Of a DNA stretch of 61,353 nucleotides, positions 44,644 through 54,484 are shown one piece after another. Source of the stretch: DASVTR01 sp033855775 (lineage in GTDB: Bacteria; Acidobacteriota; Blastocatellia; Pyrinomonadales; Pyrinomonadaceae); the NCBI GenBank assembly GCA_033855775.1, contig JAWVFT010000061.1:1-61353 (forward strand). The letters are read 5' to 3'. The notes under the pieces were generated by a model. It had not been told where the DNA came from and searched no databases. It saw nothing but the letters and a program-made list of their open reading frames with translations. A program made the translations under genes and the position numbers. How positions within the stretch are numbered: the stretch's first letter is position 1; each line of letters begins with the position of its first letter.

Positions 44644-45399
44644 TCAGCCCGTCATCACGACGCCGAAATGCTCGCTCAGTATCGCCGCATACTCTGCTTC
44701 GCTTTTTAAGACACGCTCTTGCCTGTCTCCGTCATCAGCGGTTGTGATGAAACGCATCTCGCTCAGCGTGACGCGCCCTTCACGTGTTGCGCGCGAGCAG
44801 ATGCGCGCTCTGGTGAAATGCGACTGCGGAGAAGTCTGGTGGTAGCGGCACATCTCTTCGTAGTCGGCATACGCATGCGGCTGCAAGTCGAAGCGATACT
44901 GTGCCTCCCATTCATCGCCGTCGCGTTGCGTCAGAATCAAATGAGCGTCGTCTTCAAGTATCCGGTAAAGGCGATTGCCCTGCGCCTGCTCGCCACGCTC
45001 GTCGAGCAGCAACGGCTCGCGAAAGGAATCGCCGAAGCCGACATCCACAAGCCAACGCTGCTCTAACGTGACCAGCAGCGTCATGTGGTCGAACGGCGGG
45101 CCGAAGCCGCCTTCCTTCCTCGCCACTCCGGCTGAGAGCATCGCCACGTCGAAGCCGAGCGCGCAGAGCAGCGCGGCGAATAGCCCGTTGGCTTCATAGC
45201 AGAAGCCGCCGCGCCCGCGCCCGACAATCTTGGCGAACAGGGCTTCATCGTCAAGTCGAATCGGCTCTCCGGCGTGGATGCTTAAATTCTCGAAAGGCAC
45301 AGTCAACAGATGCGCGACTTGCAACTCGCGCAAAGTCGCGGCGGTCGGCGCGAGCGAGCCACGATAGTTGATGCGTTCGAGATAAGCCCCTGTGTCCAC
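44644..45399 (-). CDS. nat: Arylamine N-acetyltransferase
   Basis: Acetyl-CoA-dependent acyltransferase, 251 residues. The Cys-His-Asp triad is visible in order: RGGFCYEANGLF, FDHMTLLV and WLVDVGFGD. The N-terminal LRELQVAHLLTVPFENLSIH is also typical. The natural substrates of bacterial NATs are varied (arylamines, hydrazines, polyketide chains). It lies 34 bases upstream of the VOC gene on the same strand. Confidence 0.93.
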   Translation of the reverse strand: MDTGAYLERINYRGSLAPTAATLRELQVAHLLTVPFENLSIHAGEPIRLDDEALFAKIVGRGRGGFCYEANGLFAALLCALGFDVAMLSAGVARKEGGFGPPFDHMTLLVTLEQRWLVDVGFGDSFREPLLLDERGEQAQGNRLYRILEDDAHLILTQRDGDEWEAQYRFDLQPHAYADYEEMCRYHQTSPQSHFTRARICSRATREGRVTLSEMRFITTADDGDRQERVLKSEAEYAAILSEHFGVVMTG

Positions 45400-45445
45400 T
45401 TAACTCTTCCTTAACGACATGGAAACAGCGTTCGCCGCGCGACGC

Positions 45446-46168
45446 TTAAGGCTTCGCTTCCGGCGCCGCTTTCTCTCTGGCTTTTGTCCTGCGCTCCTTG
45501 AGCTTCCGGTCTGCCGCCACGTCACGCATCAACACGTAATTAAGATTGCCGCCCGGCCCTCCGGCGAAGACGCGAATCTCTGCGTCCACACACTTGAGGA
45601 CTTTTAACTGCGTGTCCATCCCCGCATATGCTTCCCATGCGTCCGCCGTTGGAAGATTCTTGCCTTCGGAAAACTTCGCCACGAATTTATCGACGTGCGG
45701 CCATTCAGGCCCGTCATAGCCTGCGGAAAAACTAAGCACGCGCCCGTCCAGCAGCGTAAAAGTGATTTGATTGATTCCGGCGAATTTCTCCTTCGATTTA
45801 TATTTATCGGGTTTGATGATGAAGCTGGTCACACCGAACTGGCTGGCCGGTCTGGCCAAACTGGCGCGGAGTTCCGCATCCTCGCTGCTGCCGGAAAACA
45901 GGGCCAGAACTTGCTCCGCGGTCATCCCTAATCTGATGCCGCTCAGGTCTGGAAGCTGTGCCGCGGTGAGACTGCAAATCGCTTTGGCGGGAGCGTTGGT
46001 CGTCTGCTCAGGAGCATTAGTGTTAGTCGTCTGCGTCGTCTGCTCGGAAACGCTGACAGCGGGAGAAGAGTTGGCTTGCAACGTCTGCGGGCTCGCCGAA
46101 CGGCACGCGCAGCTAGCGACAGCCGACGCTCCGATAATTAAGAGTAAGACTGTAAGAGATCGTTTCAT
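45446..46168 (-). CDS. Lipoprotein of unknown function
   Basis: A 240-residue protein with a lipobox-like SAVASC after a hydrophobic segment (VLLLIIGASAVASC), then a Thr/Asn-rich linker of about 40 residues (QTTQTTNTNAPEQTT) and a globular part with IRLGMTAEQVLALFSG, QITFTLLDGRVLSFSAGYDG. The GMTxxQVxxLxG pattern resembles BamE/SmpA-like or other periplasmic small domains, but this is not a firm call. The C-terminus is strongly basic (KLKERRTKAREKA). Base composition is less G+C-rich than in the housekeeping genes. Confidence 0.72.
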   Translation of the reverse strand: MKRSLTVLLLIIGASAVASCACRSASPQTLQANSSPAVSVSEQTTQTTNTNAPEQTTNAPAKAICSLTAAQLPDLSGIRLGMTAEQVLALFSGSSEDAELRASLARPASQFGVTSFIIKPDKYKSKEKFAGINQITFTLLDGRVLSFSAGYDGPEWPHVDKFVAKFSEGKNLPTADAWEAYAGMDTQLKVLKCVDAEIRVFAGGPGGNLNYVLMRDVAADRKLKERRTKAREKAAPEAKP

Positions 46169-46325
46169 TAAGGCTCCTTTGGTTTCCTTATCTCGCCGAA
46201 GACATCGCGCGCACGCGACGTTCGGCTTTGGAAGAATAAATCAACGATGAGAAGAATGCTATTGAGGCGTCGCGCTTGAATGAGTTGATTGATTGCGCCG
46301 GCTGGCAAAGCTCATCTCCTGCGAA

Positions 46326-47285
46326 TCACTTATCTGCGACGAGATAGCCGCCACGGATAGTGGCCACTCGTTTATCGCCCTCTCTGCTCCTGGAGACGCT
46401 CACGGTGACGTTGCCCTGCGGTTTATTCGCTTCATCGCGCGTCGGCTTGTAACCGATGATGTATTGCGTGCGCAGCAGCCTCAGGATTTCACCTGCCGCA
46501 GCCTGCAAGTCTGCCGCGGATGCCGGAAAGAAAGCCGCGCCTCCTGTCTTTTGAGCCAGATTTTTAAGAAACTCCGTCGCTTTCTTTTGTTGACTCTTGG
46601 GCGCAATGTAGCTTGTTTCTTTATCCAGATTCGCCGTGATGCCGATGGCGAACACTTGTATGTGCTCGACCTGTAAAACTTTTATCAGTTGCTCAAAGGT
46701 GTAGTAGCTGTCACGATTGTCGCCATCCGTCATCAGCACCACAGCGCGCCGCGCCACCCTCCCTGCGTCCTGTTTATACTTCTTGATTTTCTCAGCCGAA
46801 AGATAGACCGCATCAATGATGTCTGTCGGCCCCGCGCCGATATATAGCTTGTCAAGGGCAGCCACCAAGGCTGATTTGTCCGATGTAAATTCACTGACAA
46901 TCTCAAGCTTAGCGTCATCCACGAAGCGTATAACTAATGTCTCATCGACAGGCTTGTTGCTCTGGATGATATTCTTCGCGGCCTCTACTATTTGCGCTAA
47001 AGATTTATCGAAAGAAGCCGAGTTATCAATCACTAGGCCGTAGATAAGCGGAATCTCTTCTTTGGAAAAGAAAGCGATAGGTTGAGCCGCGCCGTTCTGC
47101 GTCAGGCTAAAATCTTCCTGCTTCAAATCGTTGGCGATGCGGCCCGCAGAATCCGTCACAGTCACTTGCAGCAAGACCATTTGAGCGGCGGCTGTCTGGC
47201 TCTGAGTTTGCGCGGGCGCAAGTTGACAGAGAGCCAAGGTGACAATCAATGTCGCGCGCTTCATCTTTTTATAAACCCGGCTCAT
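46326..47285 (-). CDS. Secreted VWFA-related protein (acidobacterial type, TIGR03436-like)
   Basis: A 319-residue protein. A signal peptide (ATLIVTLALCQLAPAQTQ) is followed by an N-terminal domain (VLLQVTVTDSAGRIANDLKQEDFSLTQNG) and a VWA domain with the MIDAS Asp-x-Ser-x-Ser pattern (VIDNSASFDKS) and later TDGDNRDSYYT. This pairing of KQEDFxLxxNG plus VWA is the acidobacterial VWFA-related family. It ends with a beta-strand region (NVTVSVSRSREGDKR). Its start codon is one base after the stop of the wHTH/propeller gene, so the two are co-translated. Confidence 0.9.
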   Translation of the reverse strand: MSRVYKKMKRATLIVTLALCQLAPAQTQSQTAAAQMVLLQVTVTDSAGRIANDLKQEDFSLTQNGAAQPIAFFSKEEIPLIYGLVIDNSASFDKSLAQIVEAAKNIIQSNKPVDETLVIRFVDDAKLEIVSEFTSDKSALVAALDKLYIGAGPTDIIDAVYLSAEKIKKYKQDAGRVARRAVVLMTDGDNRDSYYTFEQLIKVLQVEHIQVFAIGITANLDKETSYIAPKSQQKKATEFLKNLAQKTGGAAFFPASAADLQAAAGEILRLLRTQYIIGYKPTRDEANKPQGNVTVSVSRSREGDKRVATIRGGYLVADK

Positions 47286-47286
47286 C

Positions 47287-49557
47287 TTATTTCAACTCCA
47301 TCATCCAGATGTTGCCGGTCATCTCCGCGTACTCAAAGACAATTTGATTGCCGAGCGGCGACCAAGCGGGATAGCGCACGTAGGCGTTCAACTTATTAAA
47401 GTTGGTCAACTGCTTCTGCGTTTTATCCTTGACGGAAACCCAGTAGACATTCCAAATCCCGTTGCGAAATCCGGCGAAAGCAATCTTGTCTCCGTCGGGC
47501 GACCAACCGTTGGGCCAACTCTGTCCACGGTCGAAGGTCAACTGCCTGACCTCTCCGCCGTCGCCCGCCATGACGGCGATGTGCGTGTCGTCGCCGCGTT
47601 TCATCTCGAAGGCAATCAACTGCCCGTCGGGCGACCAGGAGGGCCAGCCCATCAATTCCTTGTCGAAGGTCAACTGCCTCGGCTCGGCACCGTCGAGCGC
47701 GACCTTCCACAAATTTATCGTTCCGCTTTTCCCGGAGTTGTAAGCAAACTGTTTTCCATCCGGCGAGACGCGCATGAAATCCATGTCGAGCGCGACGGGC
47801 ATCAACTGCCGCTCGACTCCCGTTTTAAGATTGATGGAAAACATCAGCGCGTTATCATCGCGGTACGTGACGTAGGCGATTTCATCATCGGACAACCAAT
47901 TCGGCAGCGCGCTGGAAGACGCACCCGTCGTCAGTTGCGCGGAGTTCTTTCCGTCTGCATCCATCAGCCACACGCTTCCCGGCGTGCCCGTGCGCCAGAC
48001 GCCGACCGCAATCTTTTTACCGTCGCGCGAAATAGCCGGGTTGGTCTTCCGCATGCTCTTATCTTGCAGCAGCGGCACGGGCGCGCCCGTCGTCTCGCTT
48101 GACGTGGGCGACAGCGGCACAGACCAAATATCGCTGGTCAGAGAACGAACGTTGTAAGCGATTCTTTTTCCGTCGGCGGAGATGCTCAGGTTCCTGATGA
48201 GTTGCGTGCCTGCGCCCTGCACTTCTGTCGGTTCGCCTGCGCGCTCGCCGCTGGCCGGAGCGACTTGTATTCTCCACAAGCCGTACACGTTTCTCGAAAC
48301 CCCTATGCAGTAAATGCTCTCCCCGTCGGGCGCGTAAATGGGGTCGAAGAAGAGTTGATGAGCGGTCAACTGCTTTGCGTCGCCGCCTTGCGACGAGATA
48401 GTCCAGATTTCGGCGAGCGTCGAGTCGTAAGCGAAGAAGACTATCCGCTTTCCGTCCGGCGACCATGACGGAGAGCCGTGGCCGCCTCTGGGCATTCCCA
48501 CCTGCGTCAGTTGTAAAGGTTGGCCTCCGCGCGACGCAATCGTCCAGATGGTCGAAGGCGGCAGCGCGCCGTAAGCGCTGCCGTTAAGGTCAATCGGCGC
48601 TTCGGACTGAAAGGCAATCATGGAGCCGTCGCGCGACCAGGCGGGCTTTGAGCCGAACTCTGTCAGCCTGTGCGCGCCGCCGCCGAAAGCCGGGACGACC
48701 CAGATGCCGCCGCGAGTTCTGGAATGGTAAGCGATGTATTGACCGTCGGGCGACCATGCGGGCTCGGAGTTTTGCGCGCCGTCGTTGGTAATCGGAATTT
48801 CCTGCCCGCCGGAAGCGAGCGGTTTGACGTAAATCTCAAAATTCCCGTCGTGGTTAGAGCTATAGGCCAGAGAGTTTCCGTCAGGCGAGAGCGATGGATA
48901 CGTGTCCAGACCGGCCCATGCCGTGACCTGCGTGAGGCGCCGCACGACTCTCGCGTCCGTGGCGGGCCGCTGCTTCAGGAAGAGCCAGAAAGCGATACCT
49001 GCCAGCGAGAGCAAAAAGAGCGCGCCTATCAAGACAAGCGCGACCGTAGACTTGAAACGGCGCGCACGCTGCGGGCCTTGCGAGACTTCCGCTATGCCTG
49101 CGACGGGCGCGAGCGTTGTCGCTGTCGAGGGCGCAACCGCCGCTTCCGCTAAAGAGTTGTCCGGCGCAAGCTCAACACTTTTTTCCGCGACGCTTTTTTC
49201 CGCGCTCGCTTCCTTTGGCTGCCGACCGTTGATTATCTCCACGTCCGCGATGAAGCGATAGCCTTTGGTCGGGACGGTTTCGATATATCTGGCCTCGCGC
49301 GCGTTGTCGCCGAGAGCCTTGCGCAGTTGCGCAATCTCGCGCGTCAAAGCGTTCTCCGTCACGAACGTCTCTTTCCAAACGGCGTCCAAAAGCTCTCTCT
49401 TTTCTATCAGCCGCCCGCGATTTTCGAGCAGGAAGAGCAGCACGCGAAAGGCTTTCGGCTCCATCTGGACGGCTGCCGCGCTCTTCCAGACGCGAAAGCC
49501 CGCGGGGTCAACGCGCACGTTATCGAACTGATAAATATGAGCTTTGTCGTCCATCAT
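47287..49557 (-). CDS. Winged-helix DNA-binding / TolB-like beta-propeller membrane protein
   Basis: A 756-residue protein. Residues 1-105 form an OmpR/CadC-type winged helix (LENRGRLIEKRELLDAVWKE, VTENALTREIAQLRKALGD, YIETVPTKGYRFIADV). A membrane helix follows at about 170-195 (STVALVLIGALFLLSLAGIAFWLFL), then repeats of PD40/WD40-like blades with the typical WSPDGxxIAF (about 12 occurrences) filling an extracytoplasmic beta-propeller. CadC-like one-component regulators sense through this periplasmic part. The VWA gene starts one base downstream. The ligand is unknown. Confidence 0.92.
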   Translation of the reverse strand: MMDDKAHIYQFDNVRVDPAGFRVWKSAAAVQMEPKAFRVLLFLLENRGRLIEKRELLDAVWKETFVTENALTREIAQLRKALGDNAREARYIETVPTKGYRFIADVEIINGRQPKEASAEKSVAEKSVELAPDNSLAEAAVAPSTATTLAPVAGIAEVSQGPQRARRFKSTVALVLIGALFLLSLAGIAFWLFLKQRPATDARVVRRLTQVTAWAGLDTYPSLSPDGNSLAYSSNHDGNFEIYVKPLASGGQEIPITNDGAQNSEPAWSPDGQYIAYHSRTRGGIWVVPAFGGGAHRLTEFGSKPAWSRDGSMIAFQSEAPIDLNGSAYGALPPSTIWTIASRGGQPLQLTQVGMPRGGHGSPSWSPDGKRIVFFAYDSTLAEIWTISSQGGDAKQLTAHQLFFDPIYAPDGESIYCIGVSRNVYGLWRIQVAPASGERAGEPTEVQGAGTQLIRNLSISADGKRIAYNVRSLTSDIWSVPLSPTSSETTGAPVPLLQDKSMRKTNPAISRDGKKIAVGVWRTGTPGSVWLMDADGKNSAQLTTGASSSALPNWLSDDEIAYVTYRDDNALMFSINLKTGVERQLMPVALDMDFMRVSPDGKQFAYNSGKSGTINLWKVALDGAEPRQLTFDKELMGWPSWSPDGQLIAFEMKRGDDTHIAVMAGDGGEVRQLTFDRGQSWPNGWSPDGDKIAFAGFRNGIWNVYWVSVKDKTQKQLTNFNKLNAYVRYPAWSPLGNQIVFEYAEMTGNIWMMELK

Positions 49558-49662
49558 AAAATCATCACGACGCCCGCGCCGAAAGATTAGCCTTTCATCA
49601 AGACCCGCATCCGTGTTCCGGCGCAGTATCCGGCCGCGCCTTTAATTCGCGCGGAGGACGCT

Positions 49663-50559
49663 ATGAAAAATGGAAGCGGAAAAAGAAAGCTGGCTCTCTG
49701 GTTCGGCCTCATCTCGTTCATCTACGCTCTGGCCGCCCACGCGGTTCACGCTCACTCGGTCGTCAGCTTCAGACTGGCGAGCCATGCGCTGGTCGTCGTT
49801 CCTGTTCTGGTGAACGAAGAAGGCCCGTTTGATTTCCTTTTGGACACAGGGACGAACACGACCATCATCACTCCTGAACTGGCGAACAAACTCAACTTAC
49901 GCGCAACCGGCGAGGTCTCGTTGATTACACTGGCGGGAACGGAAGTTGTTCCGCGAGCCGTGCTCGATAGTTTAGCGCTTGGGGCTAAATCCCTTAAACG
50001 CCTCGAAGTGTTGTTCGATGATTTGCGCGGCGTGCGCGGCATGGACGCGAAAATCCGCGGCGTGTTGGGGCAGAACTTTCTTTCTCAATTCAACTACCTG
50101 CTGAGCTACCGCGAGCGGCGCGTAGAGTTTGAGGAAGACGGCGACTTGTCGAGCCGTTTCAACGGAACACGCCTCGCCGTCGAGCAGCATGAGGGAAAAC
50201 AGATTGTCTCTTCGCAGGCAACGGCTCCACGGCAGGAAACTCTGCGTTTGGCGTTGGATTCAGGCGCTTCGCATCTCGTGCTCTTTGCGTCGGCCTGCGA
50301 CAAGTTGGGACTCAAGACCGAGCCGCGCGATGGTTTTCTCATCCCGACCAACGCCGCGAGCAATCACGTCGCGTTGCGACGACTTCAGCAGCTTCAACTC
50401 GGCAGCGAACGCATCGCCAATCTCCCGGTCGCTTTAATAGAAGACCACGCCCCGCCCGACAGCCGCTTTGAAGACGGGCTGCTGCCGACGAGCCTCTTCA
50501 GCGAAATCTTTTTTGAGAACGACCAACACGTCGTCATCCTGAACCCGCGCGCCGACTGA
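49663..50559 (+). CDS. Secreted two-lobed retropepsin-like aspartic protease
   Basis: A 298-residue protein with a signal-like N-terminus (FGLISFIYALAAHAVHAHS). Two Asp-Thr/Ser-Gly motifs are present: FLLDTGTNTTIITPELANKL near residue 67 and ALDSGASHLVLFASACDKLG near residue 203. Each is followed by hydrophobic-hydrophobic-Gly-like segments (GVLGQNFLSQFNYLL; FEDGLLPTSLFSEI). This is the tandem-lobe form of the retropepsin-like bacterial family. The gene precedes the TonB-receptor gene by 37 bases, on the same strand. Activity is inferred from motifs. Confidence 0.85.
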   Translation: MKNGSGKRKLALWFGLISFIYALAAHAVHAHSVVSFRLASHALVVVPVLVNEEGPFDFLLDTGTNTTIITPELANKLNLRATGEVSLITLAGTEVVPRAVLDSLALGAKSLKRLEVLFDDLRGVRGMDAKIRGVLGQNFLSQFNYLLSYRERRVEFEEDGDLSSRFNGTRLAVEQHEGKQIVSSQATAPRQETLRLALDSGASHLVLFASACDKLGLKTEPRDGFLIPTNAASNHVALRRLQQLQLGSERIANLPVALIEDHAPPDSRFEDGLLPTSLFSEIFFENDQHVVILNPRAD

Positions 50560-50596
50560 AACTACAACTCTGGCCGCTTCCTTGAAACTACATCTT

Positions 50597-53500
50597 ATGA
50601 GCTTTAATCTCGAACACAAACGCAGCCTTCGCCGACCGCTTGGCCGTCTCGCTTTTCCTCTTTTTCTCATCGCGCTCATGCTGTTGACTATTAGCTCTCG
50701 CGCCGACGCGCAACAAGCGACGGGCGAGTTGCGTGGTCAGTTGACGGACGAACTCGGCGGCCTGATTGTCGGAGCCAGCGTGACGTTGACGAACGGCGTC
50801 GGCCTCAGCCTGACGACCACGACCGACAACGAAGGCGGCTATCAGTTTTCAGGACTCGCGCCCGGCAATTATGACTTGCGCACAGAGGCGCGCGGGTTCG
50901 CCGTCCATGAAAGCCCCGGCCTGGAGGTTAGGCCCGGAGGCCGCGAGCGTCTTAACGTCCAGTTAAGCGTGGCTCTGGAAAAGCAGGAGGTCAGCGTCGA
51001 GCGGGACACTCTGTTGAGCACGGCGGCGGATAACAACGCGGGCGCGCTCGTGCTCGGCTCTGCGGAGTTGGACGCGCTGCCGGACGACCCTGACGCGCTG
51101 GCTTCGGCTTTGCAAGCTCTGGCAGGCCCAAGCGCGGGGCCGGACGGCGGGCAGATTTTGGTTGACAACTTCACAAGCGGTCGCTTGCCCTCCAAGAGTT
51201 CAATCCGCGAGATTCGCATCAACCTGAATCCGTTCTCGGCTGAATACAATCGCCTCGGCTTCGGGCGGATAGAAGTTTTCACGAAGCCCGGCACGGACGC
51301 CTTTCACGGTCAGGCATCTCTCAACTTCAGCCAACAGAGCTTGAACTCGCGCAACCCTTTCGCCGACGCCCGCGCGCCCTACAGATTCCTGCTCTACGGC
51401 GGGAACCTGAGCGGCCCCGTCATCGCCAAACGCGCCTCCTTCTTTCTGGATTTTGAACGCCGCGACATCAATGACAACAGCATCATCAACGCCACCGTCC
51501 TTGACTCTTCATTCAACATCGCGCAACTCCGCCAAGCCATCGTGACGCCGCAGCAACGCACGTCCGTCAGCCCGCGCTTCGACTATCAACTGAACCCGAA
51601 GAACACGCTCGTCGCTCGCTATGCTTTTCTGCGACAGGCGCAGCAGAACGCGGGCTCCGGCAACTTCTCGCTCGTCGAGCGCGCCTACGACACGGCATTC
51701 ACGGAACAGACAGCGCAGTTGACGGAGACTGCCATCATTAACACCTGGGCCGTCAATGAGACTCGCTTTCAGTATTCCCGGCAGAGCAACCGGCAGAACG
51801 ACGACAACGCTCTCCCGTCCATCAACGTGCTCGATGCTTTCAACGGCGGCGGCTCGCAAATCGGTCTGGCCGCAAACGTTCAAGACCGCTTTGAGCTACA
51901 GAACAACACGACCTTTGCCCTTGCCCGCCACACCTTGAGAGTCGGCGCAACTTTGCGCGACATACGCATCAAGGACGTTGCGCCGACAAACTTCGGCGGC
52001 TCCTTTATCTTCGCGGGCGGCGTGGCGCCGCTGTTGGATGAAAGTAATCAGATAGTGATTGGCGCAAACGGCCAGCCCGCGCAGACCGTCATCACGAGCA
52101 TCGAACGCTATCGCCGCACGCTCCTTTTTCAGCAGCAGGGAATCGCGCCCGCGCAAGTGAGCGCGCTCGGCGGCGGCGCGACGCAATTCTCCATCACCGG
52201 CGGCGACCCCGAAGCGCGCATCAATCAAGCGGAGTTCGGGATTTTTATTCAAGACGAATGGAACGCGCGCCCGGATTTAACCTTGAGCCTTGGCTTGCGT
52301 TATGACGGGCAGAGCAACGTTCACCGCAGCTTCAACTTTGCGCCGCGCTTCTCCTTCGCGTTCGCGCCGGGAGGCGGCGCGGCGCGCAAGACGAAGACTG
52401 TGCTGCGCGGCGGCTTCGGCATCTTCTTCGACCGCATCGCAGAGAGCCTCGCCCTGCGCGTCAATCATCTTGACGGCGTAGCTCAGCGACAGTTCATCAC
52501 GGCTGACCCAAACGTCCTTGGATTGTTCCCCGCCGTGCCGCCGCTTTCGCTGTTGGCAAACTCCGCCGCGCCGCCGGCGAGCGTGCAGCTTGCTTCAACT
52601 CTTGGGCTGCCGTATCTGATGCAAGGCGCGTTCAGCGTCGAGCGGCAATTGCCGCTCAAGTTCGTCATCACGGCGACGCTGCTCAGCACGCGCGGTCTAC
52701 ACCTCCTGCGCTCGCGCAACATCAACGCGCCGCTGCCGGAGACGTTCGCGCCAGACGAACCTGGCAACAGCGTTCGCCCTTTAGGCGACGCGCGCGGCAA
52801 CGTCTTCGAGTATGAATCGAGCGGTCGCTTCAACCAGAATCAGTTAATCTTGAGCCTGCGAAATCCCGCCAGCAGCAAGATGTCCATCATCGCCACTTAC
52901 CTCTTGAACAAGGCGCGCAGCGACACGGACGGGCCGGACACGTTCCCCGTCAATTCCTACGACCTCAGAGGCGAGTACGGACGCTCCGCGCTGGACGTGC
53001 GCCATCGCTTTAGCCTGACCGGAGTGTTCTCCCTCAAGCACGGCTTCAGCTTGAATCCATTCATCCTCGCGGCCTCTGGCCGTCCCTTCAACATCATCAC
53101 CGGGCGCGACGCCAACGGCGACACACAGTTCACAGAGCGACCCTCGTTCGCCGTCAACTCGCAGCAACCCGGCGCAATGACGACGCGCCTCGGCGTCTTC
53201 AACTCAAGCCCAGGCCCCGGCGAACAACTCGTCCCGCGCAACTACGGAACGTCGCCCGCCTTCTTCACAGTCAGCCTGCGAGCGAGCAAGACTTGGGGCT
53301 TCGGTCAGGAGCGAGGCTCTTCTTCTTCTTCAGCCCAACCGCCGCAGAAAGAGAAGCAAGCCGCGGACAAAAAGAAGCCCGCCACAACTCAGGCGGGCAA
53401 CGCGGTCGGCGCAGGCGGCTCAATGCTGCCTGATTCAAACCGGGGCAGCTTCTTCGGTCGCGCCCCCGACAATCCTTACAAGCTGACGTTCTCCATCGTG

Positions 53501-53668
53501 GCCCGGAATCTTTTTAATCGAACCAATCCGGGCCGCTCCATCGGCAATCTCAATTCAGTTCTTTTCGGGGAATCAAACTTTCTCGCCCCGCCCTACGGCT
53601 TCGGTGAACTCTTCGAATCGGGCGCGGCCAACCGGCGAATCGAGATGCAGGTGCGCTTCACTTTCTGA
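50597..53668 (+). CDS. Oar-like TonB-dependent outer-membrane protein with carboxypeptidase-regulatory domain
   Basis: A 1023-residue protein. A signal peptide (FPLFLIALMLLTISSRADAQ) is followed by a carboxypeptidase-regulatory-like domain at about residues 45-125 (GELRGQLTDELGGLIVGASVTL; NEGGYQFSGLAPGNYDL), a plug-like segment (DGGQILVDNFTSGRLPSKSSIREIRINLNPFSAEYNRLGFG) and a barrel ending in the aromatic QVRFTF. The Lys/Gln/Pro-rich insert near 920-960 (SSSSSAQPPQKEKQAADKKK) is unusual. Such proteins are abundant in Acidobacteriota and Myxococcota. The transported substrate is unknown; the adjacent retropepsin is a possible processing partner. ATG 50597 was chosen over TTG 50582. Confidence 0.9.
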   Translation: MSFNLEHKRSLRRPLGRLAFPLFLIALMLLTISSRADAQQATGELRGQLTDELGGLIVGASVTLTNGVGLSLTTTTDNEGGYQFSGLAPGNYDLRTEARGFAVHESPGLEVRPGGRERLNVQLSVALEKQEVSVERDTLLSTAADNNAGALVLGSAELDALPDDPDALASALQALAGPSAGPDGGQILVDNFTSGRLPSKSSIREIRINLNPFSAEYNRLGFGRIEVFTKPGTDAFHGQASLNFSQQSLNSRNPFADARAPYRFLLYGGNLSGPVIAKRASFFLDFERRDINDNSIINATVLDSSFNIAQLRQAIVTPQQRTSVSPRFDYQLNPKNTLVARYAFLRQAQQNAGSGNFSLVERAYDTAFTEQTAQLTETAIINTWAVNETRFQYSRQSNRQNDDNALPSINVLDAFNGGGSQIGLAANVQDRFELQNNTTFALARHTLRVGATLRDIRIKDVAPTNFGGSFIFAGGVAPLLDESNQIVIGANGQPAQTVITSIERYRRTLLFQQQGIAPAQVSALGGGATQFSITGGDPEARINQAEFGIFIQDEWNARPDLTLSLGLRYDGQSNVHRSFNFAPRFSFAFAPGGGAARKTKTVLRGGFGIFFDRIAESLALRVNHLDGVAQRQFITADPNVLGLFPAVPPLSLLANSAAPPASVQLASTLGLPYLMQGAFSVERQLPLKFVITATLLSTRGLHLLRSRNINAPLPETFAPDEPGNSVRPLGDARGNVFEYESSGRFNQNQLILSLRNPASSKMSIIATYLLNKARSDTDGPDTFPVNSYDLRGEYGRSALDVRHRFSLTGVFSLKHGFSLNPFILAASGRPFNIITGRDANGDTQFTERPSFAVNSQQPGAMTTRLGVFNSSPGPGEQLVPRNYGTSPAFFTVSLRASKTWGFGQERGSSSSSAQPPQKEKQAADKKKPATTQAGNAVGAGGSMLPDSNRGSFFGRAPDNPYKLTFSIVARNLFNRTNPGRSIGNLNSVLFGESNFLAPPYGFGELFESGAANRRIEMQVRFTF

Positions 53669-53815
53669 CCGTAGCCCAAGCGAAAGCGAGTCGAGCAGAT
53701 TGCCGGAGCGCGTCCTCTGTTCCGCGCGCCAGCCTCGCGCTCTGTTAAAGCCTTCGTCTCTGTTGCCGGGAGCAAGCGAGATAGCATTGACTATCGCAGG
53801 CGCATCCGGCGATGG

Positions 53816-54484
53816 CTATCTCATGGGCTTGTTGAAAATTACGCGCCCGCTCGAAAGAATAGTGTTGAGATTATGCCGCTCTCTTTTATAAGGCTTGAGC
53901 CTGGCGTTGGCGTCCTCGTTGAGTTTGTCCCAATCGGCTTCCCTGTAGTAGCCGATGACGATGATGTCGCCTTGACGCGAAATGATTTTGGCCCAACGCC
54001 GGAAAAACAGTTCGCCGCGGCGTGGGTCAACGACAGCCACGTATGAAGCGCCGAGGCCGCCGTCCGCCATCTCCAACAGCAGCGCGGTTCCGTTCCCGCT
54101 GGTTGTCGCCTCCTCGACTTTAGTGATGCCGACATACTCGGCCATCAGCTTGCGCCGCTTGCCCGTTCGCGCGTCATAGCTGCGGAGCGACTGCCCTTCG
54201 TTCTCGAAGCCCCCGGCCCCGTCTCGCCCTGAGTAAACCACCTGCCGCCCGCCTTGAATAATCCAGGCCGCTATCGCTTCATCCGCAATCTTCCGCTCCG
54301 CTCCGCCGATGGTCACATAAAGCGGGCCGTGGAAGGAGCCGCCGGACGTGTCAACGCGCGCAGCGGTGATAACGGGCGACGCCTCTCGCGCAGGCTTTCG
54401 CTGCGCCTGCGCGTCTCGCGTCTGGCAGAGGAAGAGCAGGCTTAAGGCTAAGACGATGGCTGCCGTTCCATGCGAGTGTTTCAT
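53816..54484 (-). CDS. Secreted hypothetical protein
   Basis: A 222-residue protein with a signal peptide (GTAAIVLALSLLFLCQTRDAQA). The mature part looks beta-rich and propeller-like: AAWIIQGGRQVVYSGRDGAGG, SLRSYDARTGKRRKLMAEYVGI, GLGASYVAVVDPRRGELFF and a last RQGDIIVIGYYREADWDKL. The spacing of W/V-strands and Asp-Gly loops suggests a short beta-propeller or TolB-like fragment, but it is shorter than a full propeller. ATG 54484 was chosen because the signal peptide starts there. Confidence 0.7.
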   Translation of the reverse strand: MKHSHGTAAIVLALSLLFLCQTRDAQAQRKPAREASPVITAARVDTSGGSFHGPLYVTIGGAERKIADEAIAAWIIQGGRQVVYSGRDGAGGFENEGQSLRSYDARTGKRRKLMAEYVGITKVEEATTSGNGTALLLEMADGGLGASYVAVVDPRRGELFFRRWAKIISRQGDIIVIGYYREADWDKLNEDANARLKPYKRERHNLNTILSSGRVIFNKPMR

